Origin: Amphimedon queenslandica
Taxonomy: Eukaryota > Porifera > Demospongiae > Haplosclerida > Niphatidae
NCBI RefSeq assembly: GCF_000090795.2
Contig: NW_003546249.1
Location: 622,735-686,734 of the forward strand
Direction of reading: 5' to 3'
Length of the DNA: 64,000 bases
A program made the translations under genes and the position numbers. The notes beneath the pieces were generated by a model, which searched no databases, was not told the origin of the DNA, and worked only from the letters and a program-made list of their open reading frames with translations. This document shows, in pieces, positions 44,540 through 55,795 of the stretch (its first letter is position 1; each line of letters starts with the position of its first letter).

Positions 44540-45959
44540 GCTGCTAGTGGTACCCTCATCTCTACGATCTGAAGTTCTTGAGCATATTCATGCTGGGTCG
44601 GTGGGGGGACATCTAGGACAATCAAAGACTCTTCAGAAACTGCAAGACCAGTTCTATTGGCCAGGGCACTATATGATGTGATGATGTGGTGTGCTTCATG
44701 TCCCTCATGCTCCACTAGGAAGTCCCCATCTCCTAAGGCCAAGGCCCCACTTAAACCTATTCTTGCAGGACATCCTATGCAGTTAGTGGCAGTTGACTTG
44801 TTCGGGCCCCTCCCACGCAGCCAGAATGGCAACTCTTATATATTGGCTGCCACCGACTATTTCACTAAATGGTGTGAAGCTTATGCTCTACCAAACATGG
44901 AGGCTGTTACAATAGCTAAAGCCCTCACTAACGAAATGTTCTTTCGATTCTCTCCACCTGAGGCATTGCATTCAGACCAAGGTCGGCAATTTGACGGGTT
45001 ACTTCTCAAAGAGATATGCCGAATTATTCAGATTAGGAAGTCCCGAACATCTCCATATCACCCACAATGTGATGGTCTTGTTGAAAGACTTAATCACACT
45101 CTTTTGATTATGCTGGCCACATCAGCTAAGGATAACCCTCTTAATTGGGAAGAATATCTTCAACCTGTGTGTTTCGCCTATAACACAAGTACTCACCCCT
45201 CCTCTGGTTTTACTCCTTTCTATTTGATGTACGGTCGTGAAGCACGCCTTACAGTAGACCTCGAGTTTGGTGTTAACTCTCCTGTTGCAGAGGATCTGTC
45301 AACTATTTCATATTCTCGTCAAATGCAGATTAAATTCAATCATGCTTATCAGAAGGTTCATGAGACACTTGGAAATGTACAGCAACGTCAGAAGGCTCTT
45401 TATGATTGTCATGTTCACAGTACACCATTCAAAGAGGGAGATATGGTATGGCTGTATTCTACAGTAGTACCTTCTAAGTCATCGCAAACTATATCACCCA
45501 TGGACTGGACCATATCGGGTTCTATCTAAACTGTCAGATTTAAACTATAAAATAGCACCCACTCATGATTTATCAAAATCAACTGTAGTCCGTTTTGATA
45601 GGCTAAAGAGATGCACTTCGAGGACTCAACAGTGTTCTAATCCTTTTTCTCATTCTTCCTTCACTCACACTGATCACACTCATAATATTGGTGAACATAC
45701 CAGTGTACTGGATACTTTTGATGAGGACCCACTTGATGATTTTGATGACACTTCTCTCCATCAGGAGGATGACCTACCTGATGACTTTGATGACACCTCT
45801 CCTCATGAAGATCTCCCTAGTACCTCTGATGTTGATAGTAATGATATATCTCTCTCTTCCTCTCCTCCCTCCTCCCCTCCTTCTCTCACTCCACTTTCAC
45901 CTCATTATCCAACTAGATTTCGTCGCCCTCCTGACAAAGTTCCTTTTATTTTTTACTGA
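44540..45959 (+). pseudogene. gypsy integrase (DD35E)
   Basis: The HHCC domain spans HIHAGSVGGHLGQSKTLQKL and CASCPSC (44582-44710). The catalytic core has Asp at 44795 (VDLFGPLP), Asp at 44975 (HSDQGRQF) and Glu at 45083 (GLVERLN), i.e. 60 residues apart and then 35 between: DD35E. GDMVWLYS near 45438 and, after a shift near 45480, GPYRVLSKLSDLNYKI form the C-terminal GPY/F-like part. An Asp/Ser/Pro-rich tail ends at the TGA at 45957-45959. No chromodomain was seen. Frameshifts near 44520 and 45480 break it. Confidence 0.92.
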
Positions 45960-45974
45960 TGCGGACGCATATCT

Positions 45975-45989
45975 TTCAGAGGGGGGCTG
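45975..45989 (+). promoter_or_regulatory. polypurine tract
   Basis: TTTCAGAGGGGGGCTG directly precedes the 3' LTR. It primes plus-strand DNA synthesis in relatives. Confidence 0.75.
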
Positions 45990-46242
45990 TGTAGTAATGA
46001 CTATCATTGATAATGTATGATGTATAATAACTCAATAGTCTATAATGTGTATATGTAATGACTGAATAATATGAGAGGTGTGGTAGAGAGGTGGGCTTCT
46101 GGGATGGACAGGTACTTAATAATTGTTAATGTGGGTTGCTGTTCAGTCTTTATCTTTGTGTATTGATCTGTAACCTTTATCCATCCTGGTTATTCAATAA
46201 TACATCGGTTAATCCTTGGGGCTATTGATTATCCTCACTACA
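45990..46242 (+). repeat. 3' LTR of gypsy element
   Basis: 253 bp, TG...CA ends, about 11 differences from the 5' LTR by eye. It is followed by GTTA, the target duplication. Confidence 0.96.
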
Positions 46243-46246
46243 GTTA

Positions 46247-47540
46247 CTTGACAAATTTGAAAAAAGGTCTCCAATTAATCCTTTATTTATTGTTTTTTTG
46301 AGACATAGTAGCAGAGCAAGTAATTTTATTGATGGCATTAATTAAATTATTCCGTATGTTATACAGGATTATGTGCAAAATGCTTTCAACTGTTTGAGCA
46401 TGGTGATATCAATACCAACGTGTTTTTAGAGAGGTATATTACACGTACACATAATGTACATTAATAATTTGAAAAAATTCATTATTTATCGATGGCTGTG
46501 CTAACAAGAGGGTGGATACAATAATATTGTTTTTGCTAAAACCAGTTTTTTCAGCGACAGACAAAGGAATTGATGTGAAAACAAAATTGTAGGCATCATA
46601 AAGAGCTAAAATGACGTGATAAAACAGAAAATATATTATTTCATTAATATGTTACATTAATATAATACGTTACACATTGCAATTATAATTCATTTATATG
46701 AAGTAAATAACAGCCAGTGGAAGTGTAAGAGTGAAACTGAAGCCATATATCTTACAGTCTTACCCTTTTGAGGAAGCACTGTATTATTAAGTTATGTCAT
46801 GTGAAGTGTGCCGATTGTGCTGGTTTGTATCGGCACATTTGAATGCTCCTACCATAATTATGTAACTGGTTATATTTGCAATAATTTACTTAAGACTACA
46901 AATTAAACAGATAAATGCAGAAGGTATAAGAACATTTTTGTGTCTTGTTTACATGTGCTGTATAGTACCTGGTGATAGTGAAGCACAGAGTATAACAGTA
47001 AACTATAACAGTGCAATGGAGAGCAATTACATTGCAATCCATGATCCCGCATCAGGTCTAATACCTTAGTTTGATTGTATTACATCAAGTAAATAGGTTG
47101 ATCTGTAAAGTAACGGAATGAAAACAATGATTACTGAACTTAGTGCCCTATTTAGTGAATCAGATGTTGACAACATTGCTCCAGTTGTAGAAAAATTCAC
47201 ACACCAATGCAGAATGATCTAGAAACAAATCAAGCTGTAGAAAACTGTACTGTGCTTGGTGATAATAGTGACTACACTGTGGAAGAGTTTCAAGACAAAA
47301 AATCAATTTGTCCGGGTCAGTGTTTGAAAAAGCAGCCTTTCACAAATTTAATATGCCTAAACATTGCACTTCTAAGCATAATAAAGTGAGCTTGATCATA
47401 CAGAAGCTGAAAACCAACTTCCACTTCTTGTTTCCAATTTCGAATACACTATGAAAAAAGCAAAGGTGTCTCTGAAGGACTTAATGACCATGTCAAAGAG
47501 CCTGAATAACAGTAAAATTAATATTTAAGTTTTACTCATA
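46247..47540 (+). pseudogene. MULE transposase, 3' part
   Basis: MULE-like sequence resumes after the gypsy 3' LTR: LCAKCFQLFEHGDINTNVFL near 46370-46430 (relatives: W-x-x-CF-R...INTN), NKRVDTIILFLLKPVF near 46505-46555, and a CxxC...H pattern near 46805-46840 (CEVCRLC/HVKCADCAGLYRHI), the remains of a SWIM zinc finger. Beyond 46860 only loose frames remain (47207-47389, 60 codons, unassigned) and may be the tail. The transposase is therefore spread over 39.5-46.9 kb around the gypsy insert. Confidence 0.62.
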
Positions 47541-47763
47541 ATTTTTGCTGAATTAAAATTGAATTAAAATAAATCATTATTATGCAATGATATAAATTAA
47601 TTATTAATCATTTACACTAACCTGCTCCAGACACTTAGGATTGAGTATGTGTAAACCGCTGTGGCTTTCCTTCACTGCCTCTAGACCTTTGCATTACCAG
47701 TGATGACATTGCTGCCACTATTGGAGCATTACCTGTGCTTTTTGGCACCCCTTAGATCACTGC

Positions 47764-48084
47764 TAGAGGTGGGCAATACCAGAAATTTTGAATCGATACC
47801 AATACCAAGTAGTCTGAGTCTCAGTATCGATGGTATTGAGTAGTGAATGAGTAGTCAGCTACTGCACATGCGCGAATAAGTTATAGTAAGTTATTCATAA
47901 AAATGAAAAGAAATAACCCGCAATTTTGTAATTATTAAAGGCTGTGACCAGAATTATGACGTCAGAAATAGGTGTGGTGAGGCATGGTTGCTCACTACTC
48001 AATACCAGGATTTGGTATCGAGTACTTGGTATCAGAGGCCTGGTATTGGATATGAGTACTTTGGTAACGTGTCGCCCACCTCTA
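47764..48084. mobile_element. hAT MITE
   Basis: Left end TAGAGGTGGGCAATACC; right end reverse-complemented TAGAGGTGGGCGACACG. Flanks ATCACTGC (47756-47763) and ATCATTGC (48085-48092), 7 of 8. It is 321 bp, the interior rich in GGTATTGAGTA-type inverted repeats. Confidence 0.92.
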
Positions 48085-48092
48085 ATCATTGC

Positions 48093-48775
48093 ATATATTA
48101 TTTTTAGCTGAGAGATCAGGCCAATCGGTACACCACATTTTAAAAATAGCATTAACTCCACAACGTCGAGATTCCAAAAGTACCTCTTGGACAGGATGTC
48201 TTCCATCTCCAGACAATGTACCATTAACAAAGAAATATCTTTATGTATCAGGAAGCTAAAAAATGAACCCTCTCTTCCATTTTTGAGTCAAGCCATGATT
48301 AGGTGACTCACTGTTACTGCCCCTTAGAACCACTACCATTCCTCAATAATGGTTCAGTGCTGCTGTACTTCCAATACCAAACCAAAAATCTGCTCACTTT
48401 GCAGTTTATGCTTAACAAGTCTTTAAGAATAAACTACACAATGTGCGGACTATATGGGAGAGGAATCTTTGACTTAACTATTACCTTACTGCTTGCAAGG
48501 TCAAAATTGGTATGGAAATTGGAAAATGGAAATGGGACAAAAGAAGTGGATAGTGGAAACTAGCATTGGAAATGGAAACAAGAAGTGGAAGTCCATCTTC
48601 GGCTTCCATATGATTCTCTTTATTTAAATATTTATTTCCAATCAACACAGGAAAGCTGATGGTTTGGGACGACTAGACATATTCACATCACTAGAAAAAA
48701 ACGAAGCAGTAGAATATTTATTGTTATATATTTATATTTTAGCAAATATCAAAATTTTACACTACATAGACAATG
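48093..48775. other. unassigned stretch
   Basis: No domain recognised. A purine-rich GGAAATTGGAAAATGGAAAT block (about 48505-48585) is low complexity. It may include the 5' part of the Helitron-like element, whose 5' end was not found. Confidence 0.4.
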
Positions 48776-48779
48776 CTGG

Positions 48780-50500
48780 ATACAGATGACAATGGTGAAA
48801 CTTTCAATGCAAATCAAATTATAGGAAATTTAATTCTAAGAAAGAAGCCAAAAGAGACTATTTTTATAATTCACAAATCTTTTATTTGTGCCTTTTAGAG
48901 TTCAGTGCACACTTGTAATGAAAGGAAAAACAATGGAAGGTGTCACAGAGAAGCATCTATACATGGCATTGAAATAATTTGAACAAACTGCAGAAATTTT
49001 TAGAAGCTGAAGATAATTGGAAGACTATAGTCGATGCATGAAATAAAGCCGGTTTCACTCAAGAACTTTCAATTAACAAGGAAGATGATCAGCCTCAATT
49101 ATTAGGTGAAATAATGAAAGTAGTAGCTGTTATTGCTGACATGCATATAAATGTACCTAATTTAACATTAGAGTAACGACAGGCCATGCTTAATGTATAT
49201 CAAATAAGAACTTTTGATAATGGTAAGAGTCATCTTGCAAGTCAAAAAGACAGTCAGAACTTACTAGAATATGAGTCTTCAAGACTACTGACATGTAGAT
49301 TAGAAAATATCAAACCAATAAGAATGTTTATAAGTGGTGTAGTTGGAACTAGTAAATCATTCTTAATGAGAGCAATAAAATGCTTAGTGGATAGAGCATG
49401 AGGGAAAAACAGCTGGATATTGGTCTTTGAATAAAGAAGCTCAGAAAGGAATAAAAATGACACTTAAAAATGCAAAAATTATGATAGTAGAAGAGGTATT
49501 TATGGTATCCAATCTAAATCTAGCATACTGATTCATGCACTTAGAAGATATATTTGGAATTGATGAATGGTTTGGATGAAATATTTTGTATTTGTAGGCG
49601 ACCAGTTAATGGCAGGGCAGTATTCAATACAACAAAATAGTAAAAACTAGACTTGGAGCAGCAAATGCAGTTAAAAGGAACAGTAAAATATGATAAACTA
49701 ACAACTAATGAGTGACAAAAATAAGACAAAACGTTCTTTAAAATGCTGGATTTCGTTAAACATGGCTGTTTCACTGATGAAACTATTGATAGGCTTAAAA
49801 GTCGTGTATTAATTTTAATGCTTTAATACAGAAACATAAGGAAGTGGAAAGTGAAGTGACAACTTTTGCAATTTGCCTATTTTCTAAGGTAAATGCCTGC
49901 CAAAAAATAAATGAGTTAATGTCACAAAGTGTAGAAACTGAAAAAAAAGAGTTGGCGTGTGTGTCAATGTAGTCAATGAAAGTGGCAGCACAGCAAAATT
50001 TGACAAAATCAAGACAAAAATTAGAGAAACTAAAAGATCAACAAAGTAAAACACCTGGTTTAGAAACTGTTTTTGTTTTTAGCACTAGGCTGTAGAGTAA
50101 TGGTAAGATGTGATAGTGATGTGACTGTAGGTACTGCAATGGTCATTTATGCTACATGTATATTAATTAAATTTGATCATATTGATGTACCTTGTGACAT
50201 AGAAAGCGTTACTTCTGAATTGATGCTATCTAAGAATTTGTATATAAACAGGAATCATTTTCCCTTATACTTTCTGTGTTTCCTATACATAATTGTCAGA
50301 CCACTCACTAGATTCAGCTATTATTGATTTATCGACTGATGTTTTTGGGGATGATACAACATATATTGCATTGTCTCGTGCATGTACATTATATTGATTA
50401 CATTTAGTATGATTTGATCTTCTCTCTGTCAAATTTAGTAACCCGTGCATTAATGAAGTCAACAGCCTCACAAGTAAATGTTAAAACAACTTACTGCAAA
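48780..50500 (+). pseudogene. PIF1/Helitron-type helicase, broken
   Basis: Walker A region: IKPIRMFISGVVGTSKSFLM (49310-49370), where relatives have SGxxGTGKSxL; the GTGKS Gly is Ser. Next KGIKMTLKNAKIMIVEEVFM then VSN (49447-49510), with Walker B (IDEISMVS in relatives) altered to VEEVFMVS. Then DIFGIDEWFG and GDQLMAGQYS (49540-49620). C-terminal helicase blocks: ALGCRVMVRCDSDV (50078-50120), VTSELMLSKNLYINRNHFPL and IIDLSTDVFGDDTTYIALSR (about 50315-50380), then NPCINEVNSLTS near 50445. This is the SF1B PIF1-like domain of Helitrons and relatives. No Rep endonuclease was recognised upstream. There are many stops. Confidence 0.78.
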
Positions 50501-50729
50501 TCAAGTAATGTCAAGGAAAGAAGAGAAATATTTAAGTGACTGGTGTAATTAATGATGGTAAACGTTGTAGTAAGAATTACTGCTTTGTCACTGCCTTGCC
50601 CAAAAGCAGATGATAAATTAATTGTTTCACTTAATTTAAGACATTAAAACAAAATTTAATGTCAAAGATGATAATAGTTGTAGTCTGATTGCATTTTAGA
50701 ACTCTCAAACATTTAATTAAACAAGTAAA

Positions 50730-51200
50730 CCAAAAAATGATGATGTCATCTTTACTTATGAAGAGCCTCCCAATCCAAATATTGTCAGGAGACAAAGGAA
50801 TTTTGTTTATTACCCTTGTAATGAAGAATTGTAAAGACAGTCACGTAAAATTTTAAATCTTAATTTGTCACTGCCGTAAGACTCTTACCTGGTAGTCCAA
50901 CAACACCATTGCCAGGTAAGAGTTCCAAACAGTACTCCTGATGTCCCTGGTGATGGGAACAGTTTATTTCATGTCTCATTACTGGGTAAATTTCTCAGCA
51001 TTATGACTTACCTAAAGAAATTGTTAATAATATGCCAAACTTTGAAAAAGAATACTGTTCATTAGAGTTTATTATTGATTCAAATTTGTGTGACCCCATT
51101 ATGATTATGGACTTAGGACAGAGGGTTTGGATGGAAGCTGACATAATCAAATCCTGAACTTGGTTAAGGCATGTTGTACATGTCTAATACAAATATCAGG
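50730..51200 (+). pseudogene. possible OTU-like protease remnant
   Basis: In mixed frames: DDVIFTYEEPPNPNIVRRQR near 50740, then DVPGDGNSLFHVS near 50950, resembling the OTU box DGDC/DGNC-LF-[HR] with the catalytic Cys replaced by Ser. HYDLPKEIVNNMPNFEKEYC follows near 51005-51060 and WMEADIIKS near 51130. Some Helitron-like elements carry an OTU domain, which fits the neighbour helicase. The match is short and the active site is altered, so this is tentative. Confidence 0.4.
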
Positions 51201-51359
51201 TGCTACTGGATCAAGGGCACAGCTGACAAATTTTGAAGGACAATCAAAAACTTCAGAGTAACATTAAAAGTTATGATTATATATGTAGTATCATTTAATT
51301 AAGTATTGATATAGTAAATATAAGGCCACAATGATTAAATTCTTTGTTTCTCAGACTCT

Positions 51360-51382
51360 ACATACATGCGGGCGGGCGCTAG
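51360..51382 (+). other. candidate Helitron 3' terminus
   Basis: GCGGGCGGGCGCTAG ends in CTAG followed by T, about 180 bp after the OTU-like remnant. GC-rich sequence ending in CTRR is usual for Helitron 3' ends. A clear hairpin is not obvious. Confidence 0.35.
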
Positions 51383-51479
51383 TTCTTTATTGTAATTATT
51401 TTAATTAATAAAAGAAACATTTTTCTGTCTAAAATTTAATTTTTACTACGTCTCTGTCTCAAAACTCGAGTCTTTGTGC

Positions 51480-54400
51480 ATTCCTCACACTGAGGGTAGT
51501 CAATATTACTACTATCACATCAAGCCGCACAATATATACATATGGGTTCAAAGCCTGCTGAATAATATAGCTTTTCCATAGGATTGTAGCATTTATGAGA
51601 CTTAATACAGATAGACTTCAAAGACTGGAGAAGGTCAATTTCATCAAAAGATGCTCCACAAGAATATAATATGTCCTGCAATAGATTTGCCAAATCAATT
51701 CTGCTGAGAATTTTAACTTCTTTGAAAATACTAATCCCCACATACAACACTCTTCACATAAAATAACAGTGTCAGTGTTTTTAGCATGTTGCAGTGTGGC
51801 ATTGAATCGTAAAGCACTTATAGCTTTCTTTTTCACTGCTGGCAGTTGAGAAGGAGCTCCAGAATTAGTTACATTTTCACCAAAAACAGAAGAAAATGCT
51901 TTACAACGACAATCCTTTCCAATTATTGGATTAGGCAATGGGTACACACTTCTATATACAATAAAATAATTATAAAGCCTTATATCACATAATCATACAT
52001 ATGTGTACATGTGATGTGAACAATAAAGATATGCCAACGTTTAAAAGTATCTGTAGACATTCTAACTTGTTTACATATCAAGCAGTCACTTTGGCCACAT
52101 TTCTTAAAAGTGAGAGAGTACTTAATGAATACACAGCAGTGATTAATGAAGTTATTCAATGAAGATAGATTCTTAATGGACTCCTTTGATGTACAATCTT
52201 TAGTTAATAATAAATCAACCTGTAATGGGGTAAATTTACTATAATTACACACACAAATTGTAGCACAGTATCATTAAAAGCTATATAATAGAGAAGGGGA
52301 TTAAATATACACTTCGTCATAATAACTAGTCAATAGTCATGCAATGACCCAATAATTTAGGCCAGCAGAATAATCTAGAATAATATTAACACTGAACAAT
52401 TTTAGTAGTGACAGCAATCTGTAGTGTAGGCATGCTAGGGCCATGCCCTTCAGCATAAGCAAGGTCTAAAAATACAATGTAATCTTACATTACATGTACA
52501 TGTACACAGTGCATATGTACAAACAACAACAAAATGGAATAAAGAATCAGTCATAATAAACAACTGCCAACAAAAATCAAGACACTTATATGCCAGTACA
52601 AAAATTAAGAAATATAGTTTTACATTAACACAATTAAGGATGGAACAACATGTACTACAGTCATGACATACAACTAATAATTAAGTCTAGGAATCTATCA
52701 AAACACATTACATTAAATTAAAGATCAGGTTCCTAGTAGCCTACAGTATGCTCTGGGATACTACAACAATTACTGTGTTAATTACTGAATTACATGTTGC
52801 TATTTACCCATGTAATTACAGTAAAAAGTTACAATTGCAGTACAAAATGTGAACATAACTATTACTATTATTACCACATCCCATGCATATGACAATAAAA
52901 TGATCATTTTAGCTTACTTTCAATAGTATTTCCCAAAATTGTTCAATCTGCAACAATGATGCACTTTAAAATATCATATACTTGTTATCATTTAATTGTA
53001 ACCTCTCTAAAATAGATGCTAGGAGGTATTTGACAGATTCAAGTGTTTGTGGAACATCTTTATGATCAATACAATTGGCCCTGAGCTATTATAGATTTTG
53101 CTCCTCTCAAAAACTTTCTCATCATCCATTTTTTTCCTCATTATACCAACACATTGCAAACCAAGGTTTATTGTAGACATAACCTTCTCAACTGATTTGA
53201 CCCATGAATGAGATGGTGCAGTCCTAGCAGCAACAAGTAAATCTAAATCCAGATCTTAGAACATAAAGTGCCATTAATGATAGCTGTACACTGACATAAG
53301 TAAGCCTATGGTGTGGCCCACCATCAGAATAAATGGAAAGAGCATGCTGTCCAATGCAACAAATAGTGATACAGCTCAGTAGCATACCTCAGTTGTGATG
53401 AAGGCTCAAAAAAGCATCTTTAATACCAACATGAACTTGTCCTCTATACCATGAACCTGCCATTCTTACTGGAATACCTACCAGTAAAGTTACACTTGGA
53501 ATAAGACTGAATTTACTAACATCATGGTCTCCTACACGGAAAGTTTCAATTAGAGAGACAATAACTTCACGTCCTCGCTCAACTGCTGCTAAAAGACAAC
53601 CAGGTTTCCAACTTTTATATGATGCTCATCATCTAAACAAACGAAAAAAGCAACACTGCTGCGCTTGACAGGATAGTCCCTCATATATCTAAATAGAACT
53701 GCACAATAGTGTGCATCAATATGAGTGTTCCAGAATTGTCTTTTCTGGATCACATGTTTAGCTTGTAGTTGATTTATGTACCACTTAGCAGTAACAGTAA
53801 GGGTTCCTTGGGAAAAAATTAAAATGCACCCAAGACTCAGATGGAACTGGCGTTCCTTCAGGACACATTGTAGTGACTTGAGCAATGAAATCTCGCACTG
53901 TAATTTGTTTTGCCATAAAAAATGATGTAATTTGTTTTGCCATAAAAGATTATGTATCATGAAGTCGCTTATGTATAGTAGTGCAAGTTGTGAGATATTC
54001 ATTGCACTTAGCCCAAAATAAGCCGAAGTTATCTTCACTTGACGCATTCAAATGTCGTAAATCAAATATTATATCGATGTCTTCTACGAACAATGCTTTT
54101 TGTACACATTGATCAATCTCTCTCACTCCAGTCGTTTGAGGTGCTGAAGAGTCTTTACTTAATGCGTTATACATACTACACAGTAAGTATGATTTACTTT
54201 CTCGAGAAATTTGACCATATAAAGTAAAAAAACTCTTTTTTCATTGCACGTGTATGATATACTGGTATTTCTTTCTTGATTTCTTCAATAAGTCTGAAAT
54301 TATCAGAAGAAATTTTCATATCAGCAACAGATGATGGCACTTTCCAAATGATGTCATAGTTACCAACGTTAAGTAAATAGATATGTAGGTTCTGAAACAC

Positions 54401-55250
54401 CTCTTTCAAGCTCTCTCATGAAAAGGTATCGACAGCTTTTGTCATCTGGTGTAAAATCATTAACAATAATATGAGTGTAATTAAAACTCGACTTAATAGC
54501 TGTATCTAATTCAATCAGTAAAGAAGACATATCTGAAGAACTTTTAATGAATTTGATAGATTGGGCATCAGTAAAGGAAACTGATGGCTCTGAAGAGGAA
54601 CGGTGAAGTTTCATTGCTTTATTTCCCATAGACAAATAAGATGGGTACAATGCTAATAATTCTACCAAAATTAAAATGACCACTCAGCCTGCTGGATCCA
54701 ACTGTTTACCACATAATTCTATAATATGGTAAAGTATTCCACTAGTTTATCTTTACTCATATTTGATATGGATCTTTTGCGATGCTTGCTGACTTCAGGC
54801 TTGATAAACCCAAGAAATGACTTGAATATAGATGGAATTGGGCATAAATGACTTGCAAGTACCTCATATGGTGGCCACAAACGTACCATAGTATATTACA
54901 AAGATCACAGATAAATGGTTTGCAAATTCAGGATCACACCAGCCAACATTATTATTTGCTACAAACTTCAATGTTTTATTATACAATGTCTTTCTTTGTC
55001 TTCTCTTTCAAGAAGGCTTGCAAACCACTGCTTGTTTCACTTTCTTATCTCAATTGCTTTGATTGCAGGCGACATTCAAACAAATCAACAGTCACAACAA
55101 ACTTGACAAGTGAACCAAACATACTACAAATGCTGTTGTCAGTGTGAGACGCTTCTGCAGTACTAAAGATGTCTTTTGATTGCCCAACATTAACAGTTTC
55201 TAAAATGGCATCTGCTAAATTCTGCAAACATGAAATGGTCATAAAAGAGT
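51480..55250 (-). pseudogene. unnamed conserved multi-copy family with D-D-E-like motifs
   Basis: Right to left: CRLQSKQLR (55060), KPEVSKHRK and MSKDKLVEYFTIL (54800-54720), LHIYLLNVGNYDIIWKVPSS then YHTRAMKKEFFYFIWS (54390-54210). The core follows: HIDAHYCAVLFRYMRDYPVK then FVCLDDEHHIKVG (53715-53605), then KFSLIPSVTLLVG, MAGSWYRGQVHVGIKDA (53470-53410), YSDGGPHHRLTYVSVQLSL (53320-53265), and RTAPSHSWVKSVEKVMSTIN then LGLQCVGIMRKKM (53225-53130). The C-terminus (51950-51540) is Cys-rich: CEECCMW, LYSCGASFDEIDLLQ, KSHKCYNPMEKLYYSAGFEP then ICIYCAA. I know similar proteins from cnidarian and sponge genomes but no name. DD, DGG and VEK suggest a DDE/RNase H fold (inference). A probable intron and several shifts are present; 52.3-53.0 kb has no recognisable coding. 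Confidence 0.6.
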
Positions 55251-55790
55251 CTGCTAGAATTTTTAAAAAAAGAGCAGAAAGTGTCAGGGCTTCATCATTT
55301 TGCTATAAAAATATATTACAATAATTTAAATATTATGGTATTGACCTTTATTATACTCAAAGGACCTAAAGTCGCTTCAGAGGAAACTGAAACACTTAAG
55401 TACATTCTAAAGGAAATAAGCACAATGGTAAATAAAAAGGCAATGTTAGATATTGTTCACATCAATTATAAAACCACATCCTTTAATTGTATCTGACATA
55501 CAAACATAATGTTAAAGACAATGCCCTGCAGCTGATGGCCAGATAAGAGCTGGTGCAATAGAATAAAAAGCTGCAACAGACTCCATCTAATGACAAATTG
55601 TTTTCTCAGGCTATATACAACTGTGCTATATATGTTGCAGACAAAGTCAATAGCCATAAAGAAAGAAAATTTGCCTAAAACAAGGCTATAATAGTGATGT
55701 GTACCAAGTGAGAGAAAATAAAAGTTCAAAAAAGAATAAATGGTATTAGTCAAAGCAGATAAATGAGTGAGACCTGAGTAATGGTACAAT
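55251..55790. other. unassigned stretch
   Basis: Between the conserved minus-strand gene and the minisatellite. The plus frame 55281-55496 (71 codons) has no recognised similarity. It may be the 5' flank of the minus-strand gene. Confidence 0.4.
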
Positions 55791-55795
55791 ATTAC

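Larger units (their letters stand above)
40626..46242 (+). mobile_element. gypsy-type LTR retrotransposon, structurally complete, mutated
   Basis: Two 253-bp LTRs (40626-40878 and 45990-46242), flanked by a 4-bp duplication GTTA (40622-40625 and 46243-46246). Between them are a primer-binding site, Gag with CCHC knuckle, protease, RT, RNase H, DD35E integrase and a polypurine tract. LTRs differ at about 11 of 253 positions by eye, so insertion is fairly recent compared with its neighbours. Gag-pol has stops and frameshifts and carries one MITE. It is inserted in a MULE pseudogene whose reading continues beyond 46247. Confidence 0.95.
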
